A stretch of 64,000 nucleotides of DNA from Erythroxylum novogranatense (GCA_029891385.1 CM057231.1:66728990-66792989), one strand, 5' to 3'. Shown: positions 34,808 to 47,821, counted from the stretch's first letter. Made by a program: numbers and translations. Notes: generated by a model not told the origin, from the sequence alone.

Positions 34808-36524
34808 GGAGCTTGTCTTTTTCTCCTATTTCATGCCAAGTGGCATGATGAGTCATCCTTCCACTTTGATATCAAGCTTGCATTCTCGACACATCTAGTT
34901 GGGGAGGAAAAACAAAAGTGTTTTGGTGAGTCTTCTTCTTCTCCTTCGTGTCTCCTCCCTTGAATTCTCCATATGTTCTAGCCAAAAAAAAATTTGCTCT
35001 TCATCTTGCTTCTATGAGCCTAACCTAGCTTCCCTTGCAAAGTGATGATGATGATTGTGTAGTGGAAAGAATTAGAGAGGATTGTGAGATTGTGAAGTCT
35101 AGAAGAGTGGAAGCTTGTTTAAGGTAAATCATATGTTTATATTATGGTTTTATAGTTGCTTGTGATATTACTTAAGGTTAATTGCATGGCTAAGTTGAAC
35201 AAAAATAATGATTAATTTGAGTTGGGATGGTTTGAGATTGCAAAGACAGATTCGTGGCTCCACTTTTTTAATTTTTTTGAGCTGTTTAACGTTCGAATCT
35301 AGAGAAACTCAAAACATATAACTTGTAGAACTAGAGGTCTACTATCTCCATGAAGTTTTCCACGATTTTAGGGTTAGCCAAATGAGAGTAATAGGCCCCT
35401 AATTGAATTGGGTTCAGAACACCAGCGAGATTGAACTAAGACCGGAAAGTTAATTGTTTGAGGACCTTAAAGTTGGAATTGGATGATGAGCTCTTCTTAC
35501 GAAATGTTCCAGAATGTGTCATTTAAGATTTGTAGAGAGCAAATTTTAATTTGATAAGGATTATGCTAGTTATGTCCGAATAAGTGATGGTTGTTCCTAA
35601 CCTTAGTGATACAGGAGAGAACAGAAATAGGTCAGGTTTGTAAAAATCACAATAAATCCAATTTATATTATTTTCGAACCGGCTTTGGATATGTGATAGC
35701 CATATGAGTTTATGAAAAATGAAACTTTGAATCACCTCAATTGGATGTGAAATGAATGAGTTATAAGGTTTTAAGTCGGACGAGGTCCAACTTTGACTGC
35801 ATGTTAAAGGCGATTGTTAATGGAAGATTTGAATGTCCTTAATGACTGAATTAGACCATGGTTATAAAAGAAGAAATGTAAATTTATGTATTAATTAGAG
35901 GTATGGAAAGTTTGAAAACATTTTACCTATGTAGAGGGAGTTATGAATTGTTAACTATTGACTGGTTATGTGCATTTTGGTGAAACCCAGCCATGAGTGT
36001 AGGTTTTGTGAGTATTGTGATTGAAAGCTAAATTAGATATTTTTGTGATTCGAATTGGCTCAAGTGATCTTCTTGAAAGTTGTAGAGGAAGTAATTAGCT
36101 TGAAAATGAGATATATAATGTTAATTTTGGATGTCATAATTGGGAGTTATGAATTTCCAAATACTGGACCTAAGTTAGGTCATTGACTAGTGATCAGGGC
36201 CGCCTCTTGCAAGACAGTTTTGAGTTTCTTAGAGGTGGAATTGACTGTTAATACCTTCATAATAAGTGTAGTATTCTGTTTTTTATTTTCATAGGTATAA
36301 AGTATGGAATTTTTTGACATCTGTGCAAGAAGTTATGCTTTTTATAACATTGCTATTCAGTTTAGGCGTTTTCAGTGGGTAGAATCATTCGTTGAATTGT
36401 TTGACCTACTTAGCAATTGAATTCGATTTCATGTTGTTCATGAAAGTTGTAGATCACATTCTGATCTTTCATTTGGAATAAATCTTGTAATTTTTAGCAA
36501 AGGAAATGAGAAGTTATGAATTTT

Positions 36525-36582
36525 ACAAAATGTTGCACTGTTTTGACAAAATGTTGCACTGATTTGACAAAATGTTGCACTG
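36525..36582. repeat. 21-bp tandem repeat x3 in LTR E
   Basis: Three units of ACAAAATGTTGCACTG followed by a five-base spacer (TTTTG, ATTTG, TTCTA). Confidence 0.95.
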
Positions 36583-36788
36583 TTCTAAGAGGCTTTGTGA
36601 AGGTAGTAACTGTGAGTGTATTTTTGACACCCTTAGAGGTGAAATTAGTTTTTATGTCCTTCATAAAACTTGTAGAGCTCTCTTTTCTCTACAAAATAGA
36701 CATCAAGTTTGTCCAATTTGGAGCTCGGAGCAAGGAGTTATGACTTGCGAAAGTTGGGATGTCGGCAAAAAGAAATAATAAAGCTTCC

Positions 36789-36895
36789 AGTCGACTACAA
36801 CCTACACTAGTCGACTAGGACATGCATTTTTCCTGCTCTAGTCAACTACAACCTCTGACTAGTACTAGGATGTGTATTTTCCTGAAACTGACCTC
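36789..36895. repeat. AGTCGACT-type duplicated block in LTR E
   Basis: Two roughly 50-bp units, each starting AGTC(G/A)ACTACAACCT, containing CTAGT...ACTAGGA and ending in TTTTCCTG. The first unit holds the palindrome AGTCGACT twice. It follows AGTTATGACTTGCGAAAG, the context in which other families carry their variable arrays. Confidence 0.75.
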
Positions 36896-38537
36896 TCTCC
36901 ACTCTTTTGCTTATAGTTTTTTCGTCCGACGTCCGATTGACCTGATTCTCGGGGTATCAGATTCGTGAAACATTGAATTTAATTTTATGAGAAATTGGGA
37001 ATTTTTGGACGAGAAATTGACGTGAGTTCGGGTAATGGTCCTCTAGTCACTGTTTTGTTTATTTTTGGAGCTATAGAGGCCCGAATTGAGTAATTTCGGT
37101 ACCGTTAGATTTCTAATTTTTAGAAGAAATTTTTGTGATGGAAAATTTTGGATTAGGGTCGGGAATATCATGAACATGCATTCTGCACCTTCTAATTGCT
37201 ACATGTTCAACATTAAATAGTTCTGATTGAGCAATTGGTAATATTTATATTCTGTAACTGTTATAGAGGCACTTTTGGAGCGTCGATCCACCGATGCCAC
37301 TAAGACTTCCAGGTATTAGCTCGAAAGTACAAGTGAGTAACCTAGATGGTTCATCTAATTATTATATGTCCAATGTGCGGAATAATGGAGGGATTAAGAT
37401 TGTGTTTTTGTTTATGCCTGGATTCTGGACAAATGATCCGATGAATTGGGAGAACTGACATAGAAGTGTCTCTATTTGTGATTTTGTGAGCTGACTTGCT
37501 TCTACTGTGTGATCAATTGTCATTAGTAGAATTGTGCTATATGAGTACATTGTGAAATGTTTGCTATTACTGTGATATACTGTGATCAACTGCTTGCTAT
37601 ACCGTGCTTCATTTCATTGCCTCGACTGTGGCAGACTGTGTTATATGGACTGTTAAATTAGGCATGTGCATTTCATACACAAATGCATGAACGGATAATA
37701 ATAGTTGTGACCAGAGTCGCCACTGATACTGAAAAAGGGCCTTGAGCTCGAAGGAAGATAGTGCATACCCAGAGGGCTCTCCTACTCCCCAGACGCATTT
37801 ACTATCCACTGTTTACTGTTTAAGCGCTCGGTCACAACACTGAAATACAATGGGAAAGTGTCACATATGCATTGCATATATACTTGACTGATTACTTGAA
37901 ATGGGAAAAAGGCATGAATGCCTTATTCAGTTGTGATTTGCTTATATGTAATGATATGGTACTCCCAACTATGTTATTGCAAACTAAACTGTGTTTGCTT
38001 ATGTGTCGTGTTATTATTGTGACGTGATTAAGTGATGCATGAATTGGGCAAACCATCAATGATGGTTCCTCACTGAGTTCGAAAAACTCACCCAAAATTT
38101 GCAAATATTTTTCAGGACTCAGAAGAATACCCCATTAGGTTTACGGGAGTATGTCTACAGCATTCAAATGAAGAATAGAGGTCGGGATCAGTCCACGTCT
38201 GCATTAGTGTCGTCCTTCTGTTATTCATAAAATTGTATATCGCAAGGTCTGTAAATCAATACTTTGTATTTATAGCGGGCCCAATTTGATTATGGATTGG
38301 TATACATTAAATAGCTATTTTAAATTATTGTTGAATGTTTGTAATGATTGAGAATGACTGGAATGGTATACAAATTAATGCGGGCTCGATTGTCTACTGT
38401 TTTCGCGTGTATGAATGTTTGCAAAAAAAAATTGATGCTAAGTTTACTGAGTGATGTAGCACGCTACCCTCGCGGGGCACGGATTTGGATATCACCATCG
38501 ATGTTGGGTTCGGGTCGCGCGGGAGTGAGGTGTTACA

Positions 38538-41500
38538 TTTAGGTGGTATCAGAGCCCAGAAGTACAATCTTACATGGGCATTCTGAAATATATACCAAGT
38601 GATATGCATATGCATAGTAGTTATGTCGTAGCAGACGACAGCGACTGATCCCCTAGTATAAGTCACATGCAAGAGTATTTCCTTAAGACTTGGAACGGTA
38701 AATAGCACTAAGAAAATTGGTGCTTTTACAGAATATGAAAAAATAGAGGGTTATGGATATTTTGAAAATAAGAAATGTATTTGGTCTCGTATGATGGAAA
38801 CAGGTTCACCTCAATTGGGATATGGATCCTTAGAGGTGATAATAGGTATGTTGTTGAGGGTTGATTGAGGGAAATGAGCATATGATAAAAAGGGAGACTA
38901 AGGTGTATAGATGTAATGAAATGAACTCGTGAAACGATTATGATCATGAACACGTTAGCATGAAACCCAAAATGGTTATGCTAATCTTGTGCTAAGAGTT
39001 TGTAAATCAGTATAAGGGGGTATTAGGGGAAAATTTAGACTGGAAATTCCTGCTGATTGCACACCAGCAATTCTGGAGTGGTTGAATATATATATATATC
39101 TAAGGGAAAAAGAAATGGTAAATGACTGGATAAACAGATAAAGATGCAGTGTATCTGTATCAATGTAATATTTTGTTTTGGTGATATGTCTTTGAATGTG
39201 ATATAAATGTGAATATCTTATCATGGATTGTTTGAGGAAAGATAAAGAACTAAATAGCAATAATGAGATTAAAGTGTACACGCCAGGTTGACATGGCCTC
39301 GAAAGATCAAGCTTGAACTTGAAATGGTTGTATGACTTATTGACATAAGAATTATGTTTTATTATGGGAATAAAGCGGTATGAAATGAAATTTAATGACA
39401 GGTGGATATATGAAACGAATTGTGGCATTTGGGTTGGTTCACCTTTGTGAGTATACATTGGATAGTGAGTTCACCATGATTGGTGAAACAATTGAGCTTA
39501 TGTAAAAAGTATATGTGAAAATAGTAGAGGAAACGATCGGTGATTTATTGACTAAGTGCTAATCATAGTTCCTATAGTGCAAGGGTCATAATTAATAGTG
39601 CTCGTTCTGGAGGAAATTAAAATCTCAAATGATGTAGCGTACGTGCAGAATTCGAGGAAAGAAGAAAGACACGATTATGAGATAATTCCTCTGTTTGAGG
39701 ATTGACACAAACGGAAAAGAGTTTTGTAGAACCCTTAGTAGTATAAGTTACTAATTGGTCCACGGATGAGATGAAATGATTTTGGTGATGTATATACCAA
39801 GTGGAAGTGTCAAAGAAATTGTTTAGTGCCTCACAGAACCTTAGTACAAAGGATGTTCCGATCATTCAAGTTATATATTTAGGTTATGGCAAAAACTTGG
39901 AGACAACAAGTATAGTTGAAATTGATCCTTGTGAGATACTACGAATGATTAAACGATTGAAAAACGATTATGGAAAATAGTTGGTTGATGAGAATTTCAT
40001 GAACTGTATCAATGATTGTAGCAAGAAATTGAGTTAAGATGAATAGACGATTCAAGTTAATAGCGGTCATGATGGGAACAAATCGAAAATAAGTGTGTAC
40101 TAAATCAAAAGTGAAATGGAGTCATGTTTTGAGAGGAGATTCGGGCATAACAAGTGGAATATACTACTGAGATTATATGCATTGTGTGTACAGTAATGTA
40201 GAGGATTCAACTACGTGAGTGGATTTATTGCAATGTGAAGAAAATCAGTCCCTATAAGATTTGATGCAAAGGGAGATCTAAATTGAAGCTAAGAAAAATA
40301 ATACCAACCCACAAAATGAAATACTCAATGAAATGGAATGTATGGAGGTACGAGTACGAATGATTAGGCATTGGCATATGTCGATGTGACTGAAAGGAAA
40401 TTAAATGTAAAGAGAAATAGAGACAAGAAGTCCTAAGGGGGAAACTGAAAATGACGTGAGGTAATGCCACCTTCATTAAGGGATCGCAAATAAAGCAATT
40501 GTAGACCCAATGAAAACTAAATCGAGTGATGTCTGTTGAAGTTAGCAATACGCCAATGGAGATTTATGCATGGTAAGTAAATGGTATCAATTGGTGACTA
40601 TGATCATAAATGAGATGAATCATGGAGCAATTTGACACTGATGATAAGCATATCCTTTGGAGATTGGGCAGTGTGTACTGGAGTTTCACTAAGTGGTATT
40701 GGTGCTATGATAGAAATTGTCCGAAGCTTTGGAGACCTTAGATATGCTAAAGCATTCCTATAATGCACAAATTGTGTAATTTCGAGAACATTATTGAGTT
40801 TGAAAGGCATGCACAAATCAATACTATACTGGTAAAGGTAGAGTATAGTCTAAAACGGTGAACAGACAATACTAAAGTAAACAGAACAAATGTAGATATT
40901 TGGTTTCCAAATCTAGGACAATAAAGAGTGTGAAATGTCAAGTAGAAGATGGGGTAAACTGAGATGTTACTAGTATATTGGAGGTTTAGATTCAGCTCTA
41001 CTGGAAAGAGGTAAGAGAGTTTAAGAGGTCAGGAGTCAAAATGGTGAGTCCCAAAATGAATCTGATCTTTCGAGTGACATCGGAATAATGATATTTGGTA
41101 ATTTACAGAAGAAGTATGTGTACCCGAAAAAAGTAACTTGAGAAAAGGAATTGTTAGAGAAGCGTACGTATAGAATACACTAAAAGTGTATTTTAGCTAC
41201 GAAGGATATAGAACTCTGTGGTTATATGTTCGAATTTCCTATAGTGGGGAGTGCTTAAAGATTTTGGAATTCATACGAATATGAGCTTGGTAAATAGCTC
41301 TGAGTGACTATAGGTATAACGATGGTGATCACAATAAGGAATTGTACATTTTTGTATTAAACTGAAAAGTGCCTAATAATAGTCAAAGACCAAAATCTAT
41401 TCGAGATACTGGTGATGAGTGAGACGAAGGAAAGTGACTGAGGAAAACTGAATGGGTTAGATTAGGTAGAACCGGATCGGACAAATGAAATATAGTAAAA

Positions 41501-41574
41501 TGCATATACAAATAGAGTGCGTGAACACTAAAGAACAGTGAATTGTCAAAGGAGAGATGAATTGGAGCTAAGAG
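38538..41574 (+). mobile_element. E internal domain (non-coding), cut by F
   Basis: Aligned with the three B internal pieces joined together, with no trace of the A1 or C2 insertions, so it provides the empty sites. No Gag or Pol motif is found in any frame. It stops at 41574, matching B near 24335; the remainder and the 3' LTR should lie beyond F, outside the window. AAGAG at 41570-41574 would be the left TSD of F. An AT microsatellite lies near 39088-39100. Confidence 0.78.
38544..38555 (+). promoter_or_regulatory. PBS of E (tRNA-iMet)
   Basis: TGGTATCAGAGC, perfect, six bases after the LTR end. Confidence 0.93.
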
Positions 41575-42664
41575 TGTAACATCCCGTCACCGATGGGATG
41601 GGTTGGCATTCATAATTGGCATGTGCATGCATTGTTTAGCTTATGTATATTTAGATAAGTGGCAATTATTGCACTAGCACATAAATGTACATACATGTAT
41701 GACATATTCCCGATAAGATTGGGTAATTTGGTAATTTGGAGATGATTTGGTCAATTAAGATGTGAGAAATTTAATTAGAGTAAGAAATGAGAGTTTGGAG
41801 TTTGAAATATGAAATTGGAGTGTATGATCGTGAGTTTTATAATTTTGAGGATTTATAGGAATTTTTCTGAAATTTTCGGAGTAATAGGTCCGGACCAGGA
41901 AATTGACCAATGACTGATTTATTTGAATTTTCAGTTCCAAAATTGATTGGAAATTGGGTTGAGATAATTTGAGTTATGATTTGAGGATTTATTAATTATA
42001 ATCATTGCGAAATTTGGGATAAAATTTGAATAAGAATTGGAGTTTAGACCCTAAGAATTGGACTTGTGGCAATTAAATTGCCAAACAAGCCCTTAGTCCT
42101 TAGGTTTTTAACCTTTCTCCTTTGAAATTTGCCAATCACGATGCTTACTCTCCTTTGAAAGAAAACTTGATTTTTCCTTCTCCTTCATCGTGATCTACCT
42201 TGTTTGGTTGTCTTCATTTCTTTCTTGCAAATTGCTCCCTTCGTCATCATCATTTAGCTTGGAACCTTGGAGTTGAGAAGATAGAAAATATGTGAAAAAA
42301 TGGAGTGGAATCGTGGGTGTGCATAGGTTTGAAAAAAATTAGAGTTGCGTGGTGATTTTGAAAGGTTTTAAAGCTTAAATCAAGTAAGTTATTGTTCCTT
42401 TATGCTTTGCATAGTTTAATTTGATCATGGATTTGAGTATTTGATTGTTTAGAAATTCTTGAGTTTCGGATAATAGGGTTTTTGGGAAAATTGTAGATTT
42501 TGATTTGGGTATTTGATGACTAATGCATAAATGATGGATTTGAGGTTAGAAATGAATTGAGTGTAGTGCATATAGTTGTTTCGGAGTCTTTTAGATTGAA
42601 ATAAATGGATTAGAATATGAGAAATCTGGGAAAATCTAGGTTTCGGGCATGAATTTGGGTTACA

Positions 42665-42890
42665 TGCGCTTGACGTGTTCATCTGCGCCATGATGAGCAA
42701 ATCCTCTTCATGCGCCATGACGTGTGCATTACCTTGCCTTGTGCAGATATCTTGCACTCCTCGGCGAGCAAAGAGCGTCTTGCAATGGCGCAAGGTGACG
42801 CCGCGAAGGAGAAAGATCGCGTGCGCCGCGACGTGGGAGAGACGTCTCGCCGCGATCTCACGCCGCGGCGAGGACGCCCCTCCGAAGGTG
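42665..42890. repeat. CpG-rich block in LTR F
   Basis: Dense CG dinucleotides within AT-rich LTR, with repeated words TGCGCCATGA (near 42685 and 42710) and CCGCGACG, GCCGCGAT and GCCGCGGCGA around 42828-42875. The palindrome AGACGTCT lies near 42840. Confidence 0.75.
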
Positions 42891-43554
42891 TTTTGGGATT
42901 CTTTAAATTGGAGAATTTTGGGATTTAATTCGAATTGGTTATGGATTGATTGAATTTTGAGATTTAGAATTTCAATTTAGAAGAACGAAATTTCGGGATT
43001 TAAGTGGGTGATTCTCGAAATCAGATGGTAAATCAAATGGTGACCAAACAACGAATTTAAATTCGATTTAAGGATAATTCTTAGATCTTGGAATTTGACT
43101 TTAAAGAGTTTGGAATATAGTCAATTGAATTATGGTATTAGGAATTGCTATGGATTAAAGTGAAAACGCGGAATTGGGATAATTCGGGAATAGGGTCGGA
43201 AAAGTCATAACATGTATAGTACAAAATTCATTTGATACATTAACAGTATTGATTACTGAATTTGGTAAAATTAGTAATGTTATATTTATTCTGATTATTT
43301 TAGAGGCTCAAGTGGATCGTCGATCGTCTTATGTGTGGTTGTTTTGATTGATTTCGGACCACAGGTGTTCGAAATATTTGGAATGTGCTATAGAAGTTTT
43401 AAGTGTGCATAAATTGTCATTAATTGGTTTCAAATGCAAATTGGCTAGTGATATTAGGTTGAGACACGACTAGTGAAATTTGGAACATGTGCATTCATGC
43501 CATTATGCATGATCAGATAATTGACAGTTGTGACCAGTGCAGCCACCGTATTCA

Positions 43555-43657
43555 GAGCTTTAAGCTTAACGCACAGGGCTTTGTGCCCAACGATTTTTAG
43601 AGCTTTATGCTCAACGTATCAGGGCTTCAAGCTCAATGTTTTCAGAGCCACTGGCTC
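43555..43657. repeat. Array of five covarying mini-hairpins in LTR F
   Basis: Five units at 21-24-bp spacing, each a short stem and loop followed by CAACG-like bases: GAGC/GCTT (43555/43564), GGGC/GCCC (43576/43585), GAGC/GCTC (43600/43609), GGGC/GCTC with one G-U pair (43622/43631) and GAGCC/GGCTC (43645/43653). The second stem base alternates A and G with a matching change on the other side. Confidence 0.8.
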
Positions 43658-44300
43658 AACGTAAATGAGCGTAGGCGTTCGGTCACAACAACGTAATAAA
43701 CGGAAAGTGTCACATATGCATTGTACGTGAATGATCAAGTGTGAATTGCATGAAAGGTGAAATGCCTTATAACTGGGAATTTGCATATATGAGATTTTTT
43801 GGTTGTGATATATGATATAGTGTGGACTGTTTGATTATGCATGAGTTGGGTGAACCATCGATGTTGGTTTCTCGCTGAGTTTGCAAACTCACCCAACATT
43901 GCATTTATTTTTCAGGACTGTGATAGTAGGCTCATAGCTCCAGATAGCAAGACTTCTCTGCCTTGTTGAGCGCGTTGGCGAGAGAAGCATGGCTCACAGG
44001 TCGGTTAGTTGGGGTTGATTTTGGTGGATGACCTAGTTCAGGATTTTGTATCAGTTCCTTTTTGGAAATATCTATATAGTTTGTGGAAACTGGTAGATTT
44101 GTAAATTTTATTTTAAGGTTATGAAATGAAAGTTTTTGGTTTTAAAATTTAGTGAATTCGATATTACCGTTTTATTTGATTGATGCCATGGGGTTTATAG
44201 AAATGATCGAATTGTAGTGCAGCCTCATCGTAGGTTATGTATCGGTATGACCTACGGGCGTCCCGGTGTATACCCTACGGTAAGGGGGCGCTACATTAGG

Positions 44301-44312
44301 TGGTATCAGAGC
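44301..44312 (+). promoter_or_regulatory. PBS of F (tRNA-iMet)
   Basis: TGGTATCAGAGC, perfect, five bases after the LTR end at 44295. Confidence 0.95.
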
Positions 44313-44399
44313 ATGGTTTGACATCTTTTGGGCATAGTATATTTTAGGCTTGAATTTCAGTAAGAAATGCAAAATTGACGGGAATTGTGGTTTTGTTGT

Positions 44400-45570
44400 A
44401 GGTCACCCGTCCTTGGTGATCAGGTAGATTAACCAGCTGACCATGGTTCTATCGGAGCTAGTAGGGAGTCTTCAGTGCCTCTATATGAGGAGCAGCCTCC
44501 TAAGGTTCCCATGAGACGGGAGCGGAGGTATGATCGTTTGCGTAAGCAAGGCATGGACTTTATGGCGGCCTGAGACCCTCACGAGGCCGAGGATGGTGGA
44601 GAGGGTGAGCGAGTCCTCGATCAGATGGATTGCAACTCAGAGGAGAGATTTGATTATATAGTCTCTCTCCTTCAGGGTCCAGCTTATCAGTGGTGGAAGA
44701 CTGTCCCGGACAGTACAACCAGACCCTGTGTTTTGACTTGGGATGATTTTCTAAGAGCCTTTCGGGAAAATTACATGCCTAAGATCTATTTGGAGATGAA
44801 GATGCAAGAGTTCTTAGATTTGAGACAGGGGCAGATGTCAGTGGCCGAGTATGAGGTGCGGTTTAATGAAATGATGGCGTATGCTTCTGTTCTGATTGCC
44901 TCTGAGTCTGATAGGTGCCGGAGATTTGAGGGAGGGCTTAATCTGGAGATCTGTACCAGGTTAGCCCGGTCTAATATGGGTACCTTCGTTGAGCTTAGAG
45001 CTACTGCAGTGTGGATTGAGGAGCTTTTGAGGCAGAATCGGACTAAGACTGGTCAGGGATCCAGAGACAACAGATCTAGTGACAGTCAGGGTAGCTCTGG
45101 TAGGAGCTTTAGCGAGCTAAGCGAGTTCGGATCGGCGGGAGGATCGAACGGTCGGGTTTTGTTCGAGGGGAGATTTGGGCGATTGGTAGTGGCGATGGCG
45201 ATGGAAGAGGATCGGGGCGAGCTTCGCCATTTATGTGCGTTGTGATAAGAGCACGATGGGAGTCTTTGAAGTGATGGGAGCCTGTTTGGCATGCAGTTAT
45301 ATGGAACATGTGATTAGAAATTGTCCTCTGACTTTGGGAGTTCAGTCTGCTACGAGTGGGAGAGCTGGTAGTAGTTCGAAAGTGCAGCAGAGTCGTAATG
45401 GTGGACCTGGATTCAGGGGCCGAGGTAGAGCCCGAGGCAGAGCTGGAGATTCGTTTATAGGGACCGAGGGGCGTGGTAGTCGATCGCAGTCCCAAGCCGA
45501 GTCTGTGATGACTAGGCGGGAGGCCCGAATTCTCGGATGTGGTTGCGGGTTAACCGATCTACGGTATTGA
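44400..45570 (+). pseudogene. gag: F Gag, frameshifted
   Basis: N-terminal part DHGSIGASRESSVPLYEEQP (from 44439) runs to a TGA at about 44573. The capsid part 44625-45245 is well kept: FDYIVSLLQGPAYQWWKTVP, LTWDDFLRAFRENYMPKIYL, QMSVAEYEVRFNEMMAY, RRFEGGLNLEI. A frameshift near 45140 leads into 45235-45570, with the zinc knuckle CLACSYMEHVIRNC (CX2CX4HX4C intact, about 45284-45325) and an RGRGRARGRAG tail. It ends in TGA at 45570, where the protease frame begins one base earlier. Much less decayed than D. Confidence 0.9.
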
Positions 45571-46027
45571 GGTTTTTGCATTACTAGATTCAGGGTCTAC
45601 GCATTCTTTTATTGTACCGCGTGTGGTATATAGATTTCATGTGGATAGGGAGATGTTGCAGTATGGGCTAGAGGTGAGTACACCCCTAGGTAATACTACA
45701 GTTTTGGGAGAGGTCTGCAAGGGGTGTCCGATTATGATTGATCAGTCGGAGTTGAGTGTAGACCTGATAGTGTTACCTCTGAGGGAGATTGATTTGATTA
45801 CGGGATGGGTGGCTCACTTGCCCGTAGAACATTATGGATTGCTATACGAGGAGGTCGTGTTGGAGTCTCTGGTCGGTAGAAGCGATTTTGAGGTGTTAGT
45901 CGGCGATGCCGACCGGGATGATTTCGTTTATGAGTACCACGAGGTTGATCTTGGGGAGGTTGTGAGGCCTATTTGGCACATGTGGTGGATTCCAGAGTGG
46001 AGCAGAGGTTGCAGGATGTTCCTGTGA
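45569..46027 (+). pseudogene. F aspartic protease and linker
   Basis: From EVFALLDSGSTHSFIVPRVV (45569 on) with the intact active-site triad DSG. STPLGNTTVLGEVCKGCPIM and LIVLPLREIDLITGW, where relatives have LGMDW, follow. The 3' part reads less well and ends at TGA 46027; the continuing Pol appears in another frame from about 46020 ([20 protein letters not shown]), so an indel lies just before. No alternative start is needed because it is part of a polyprotein. Confidence 0.85.
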
Positions 46028-46382
46028 TCAGGGAATTTCCAAATGTATTTCTCGAGGAGTTACCGGGTTTGCCGCCAGATCGGGAGACGGAGTTTTCGAT
46101 TGACCTCATTCCAGGTATCGCTCCTATATCTATACCTCCATATAGGATGGCACCGTGGGCGAGGGAGCTTAAGGCTCGATTCTGAGGAGCTTCGGATAAA
46201 GGGATTTATTAGGCCGAGTGTTTCGCCGTGGGGAGCTCCAGTGTTGTTTGTAAAGAAAAAGGATTGGACTTTGAGGTTATGCATCGATTATAGGCAGTTG
46301 AATCGGGTGAAAGTCAAGAATAAGTATCCACTACCTAGGATTGATGATTTATTTGATCAGTTGCATGGAGCTCAGGTGTTTA
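46020..46382 (+). pseudogene. F reverse transcriptase, N-terminal part, split by G
   Basis: [40 protein letters not shown], a frameshift near 46160-46185, then [40 protein letters not shown] and [15 protein letters not shown]. It is cut at GTTTA (46378-46382), the TSD of G. The frame resumes at 61676 with the same five bases and [14 protein letters not shown], so the join would be exact. Confidence 0.93.
46378..46382. repeat. TSD of G, left copy (GTTTA)
   Basis: GTTTA before TGATTGG at 46383; the identical copy is at 61676-61680. In D the uninterrupted sequence GTGTTTACTAAG is present near 31463. Confidence 0.95.
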
Positions 46383-47818
46383 TGATTGGACCAAATTTAT
46401 ATTATAAATTAGGCCCGTATTCTTTAGTAATTATGCATTTGTTGACTCCTGATTTATGATTTTTATGCTTATTTTGGTCCCGCACATTGATTTTTGATAA
46501 ATTGCACATTGTTAGTATTTTGTTTTCATTTGTCATTAATTTTGCATAATTTTTATTGGGACAATTGATCTGCGAATGGGTTGTATTTTGTAGGACGGAG
46601 GTCAACATTCAACAAGTCAACACGCCGAGATTATTTGAGCGAACCAAACTCTCCATTCGCCGAGGTGAATTAATGGTATTTAATTCTTTACGCGGCGATG
46701 ACCATTCAACGTTATTGCGCGTGACGAAGCCATTAGCCGCAACGAAAGTTGGATAATCCGCCTATATTTGGCAAAAGTTCCTTTGTTCCAACCGGCCCAT
46801 ACGCATCCTATAAAACTTTGCCATTTAGGGCAAAAATAGAGACAACCATGAAAGAGTTTTCTTCTCTTCTTTCCTTCGCTTCTAATAGTTTTCGTTTTAC
46901 TTTGTTTTGCTTGATTCGCCGCTTGATAGGACGGCCTTGATCTCATTCATCTCTTCCTTTGCTTTCTCATCTGCGTTACATTAAATCGTTGGAAACATGA
47001 GCCGAGGTGATCCTTCAACAAATAAGATTTCATCCGTACCATGGTCGGCTAAGTGTACTATCTTCTAAAATGTAGCAATGGTTGGAGTTAGTGAGATAAA
47101 CAAGGGTGTCGATTATAGTTAGGATTTGATTTGTATTTGCAATGATCAGAGTTGGTATTTTTGCAATGTATTTACGATTGAATCTTGCTATAGTTTAGTA
47201 GGATGTTAACTATGATCTATGGTATGGATCGATTTACATTGAAGTTTGTGCCAAATACATGAAGTCTCATGTATGTTAAGCAGATTTGCATGAGTTGATT
47301 TAATCTACCTAGTTGTGTTTGGTTAAATTAATTTTGTGTTTATTTGATTAACTTTGTTGCATTAATCATTCCATAGCATACACTAAGGTTTTAACAATTT
47401 TAATTAATCGAGTTGATTAATTAATTTTGGACTTAACGAGTTGTTAAGGTTTAGCTTTGAAATTTAGTGGATTTCAAACCTCGATATTATTTTGAGCGAT
47501 GATGACGAGCTACATTTTCGGGAGAGTTTTAGTAAGTTGATTTCAAACTTGTTTAATTTCAATCGTTTAGTTTTCTAAAATTCCAAAACATTTATTCTTA
47601 CTTTGGCTTAGTTTAATTTTTAGTTAATCAAATCAAAACCCCTTTTTATTGCTTTAATTGCATGCATCATTCAAACATTAGGCTAGTCTAGGATCGGTTA
47701 TTACCTTTGGTTCCTTGAGAGTCGACCGAGGTTGCATCTGTATTGCAATCCTTGGTATAAATTTTATTTGACGGTTTCCGAGGATCAATTTTAATATTGA
47801 GCGATAATGAAGCGATCA
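46383..47818 (+). repeat. G left LTR (1,436 bp, subfamily 1)
   Basis: TGATTGGACC...GCGATCA with a TATAAAA box at 46809-46815 followed by TTTGCCATTTAGGGCAAAAA. The leader shares CTCATTCATCTCTTCC and ATGAGCCGAGGTGATCC with the LTR at 54465, and differs from the other two LTRs there. The PBS follows at 47822. Confidence 0.92.
46809..46815 (+). promoter_or_regulatory. TATA box of G left LTR
   Basis: TATAAAA in the context ATCCTATAAAACTTTGCC, conserved in all four G LTRs (54882, 56417 and, reversed, 61231-61237). Confidence 0.65.
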
Positions 47819-47821
47819 AAT

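Larger units (their letters stand above)
34356..38537 (+). repeat. E 5' LTR (4,182 bp)
   Basis: Starts TGTAACATCCCACCCCCG and ends GGAGTGAGGTGTTACA, followed by a perfect tRNA-iMet PBS. Related to B and F LTRs (shared start word, the CGGTCACAAC word near 37831, the CCATCAATGATGG module near 38053). It contains three local tandem arrays (34742-34807, 36525-36582, 36789-36895) and no gene. GAAAA (34351-34355) would be its left TSD; the right one is outside the window. Confidence 0.9.
41575..44295 (+). repeat. F 5' LTR (2,721 bp)
   Basis: Starts TGTAACATCCCGTCACCG and ends AAGGGGGCGCTACA, followed by a perfect PBS and by gag. It contains a CpG-rich block at 42665-42890, a hairpin array at 43555-43657 and the GGGTGA...CTCACCC module near 43848-43900. 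Open frames across the CpG block are by-products of base composition. Confidence 0.92.

Noticed and set aside
42675..42953. Overlapping frames on both strands in LTR F
   Set aside because: Caused by local CpG-rich composition with few stop codons; no domain and no related frame elsewhere.
43555..43657. CRISPR-like or other defence array
   Set aside because: Plant retrotransposon LTR, units of 21-24 bp without variable spacers, no associated genes.
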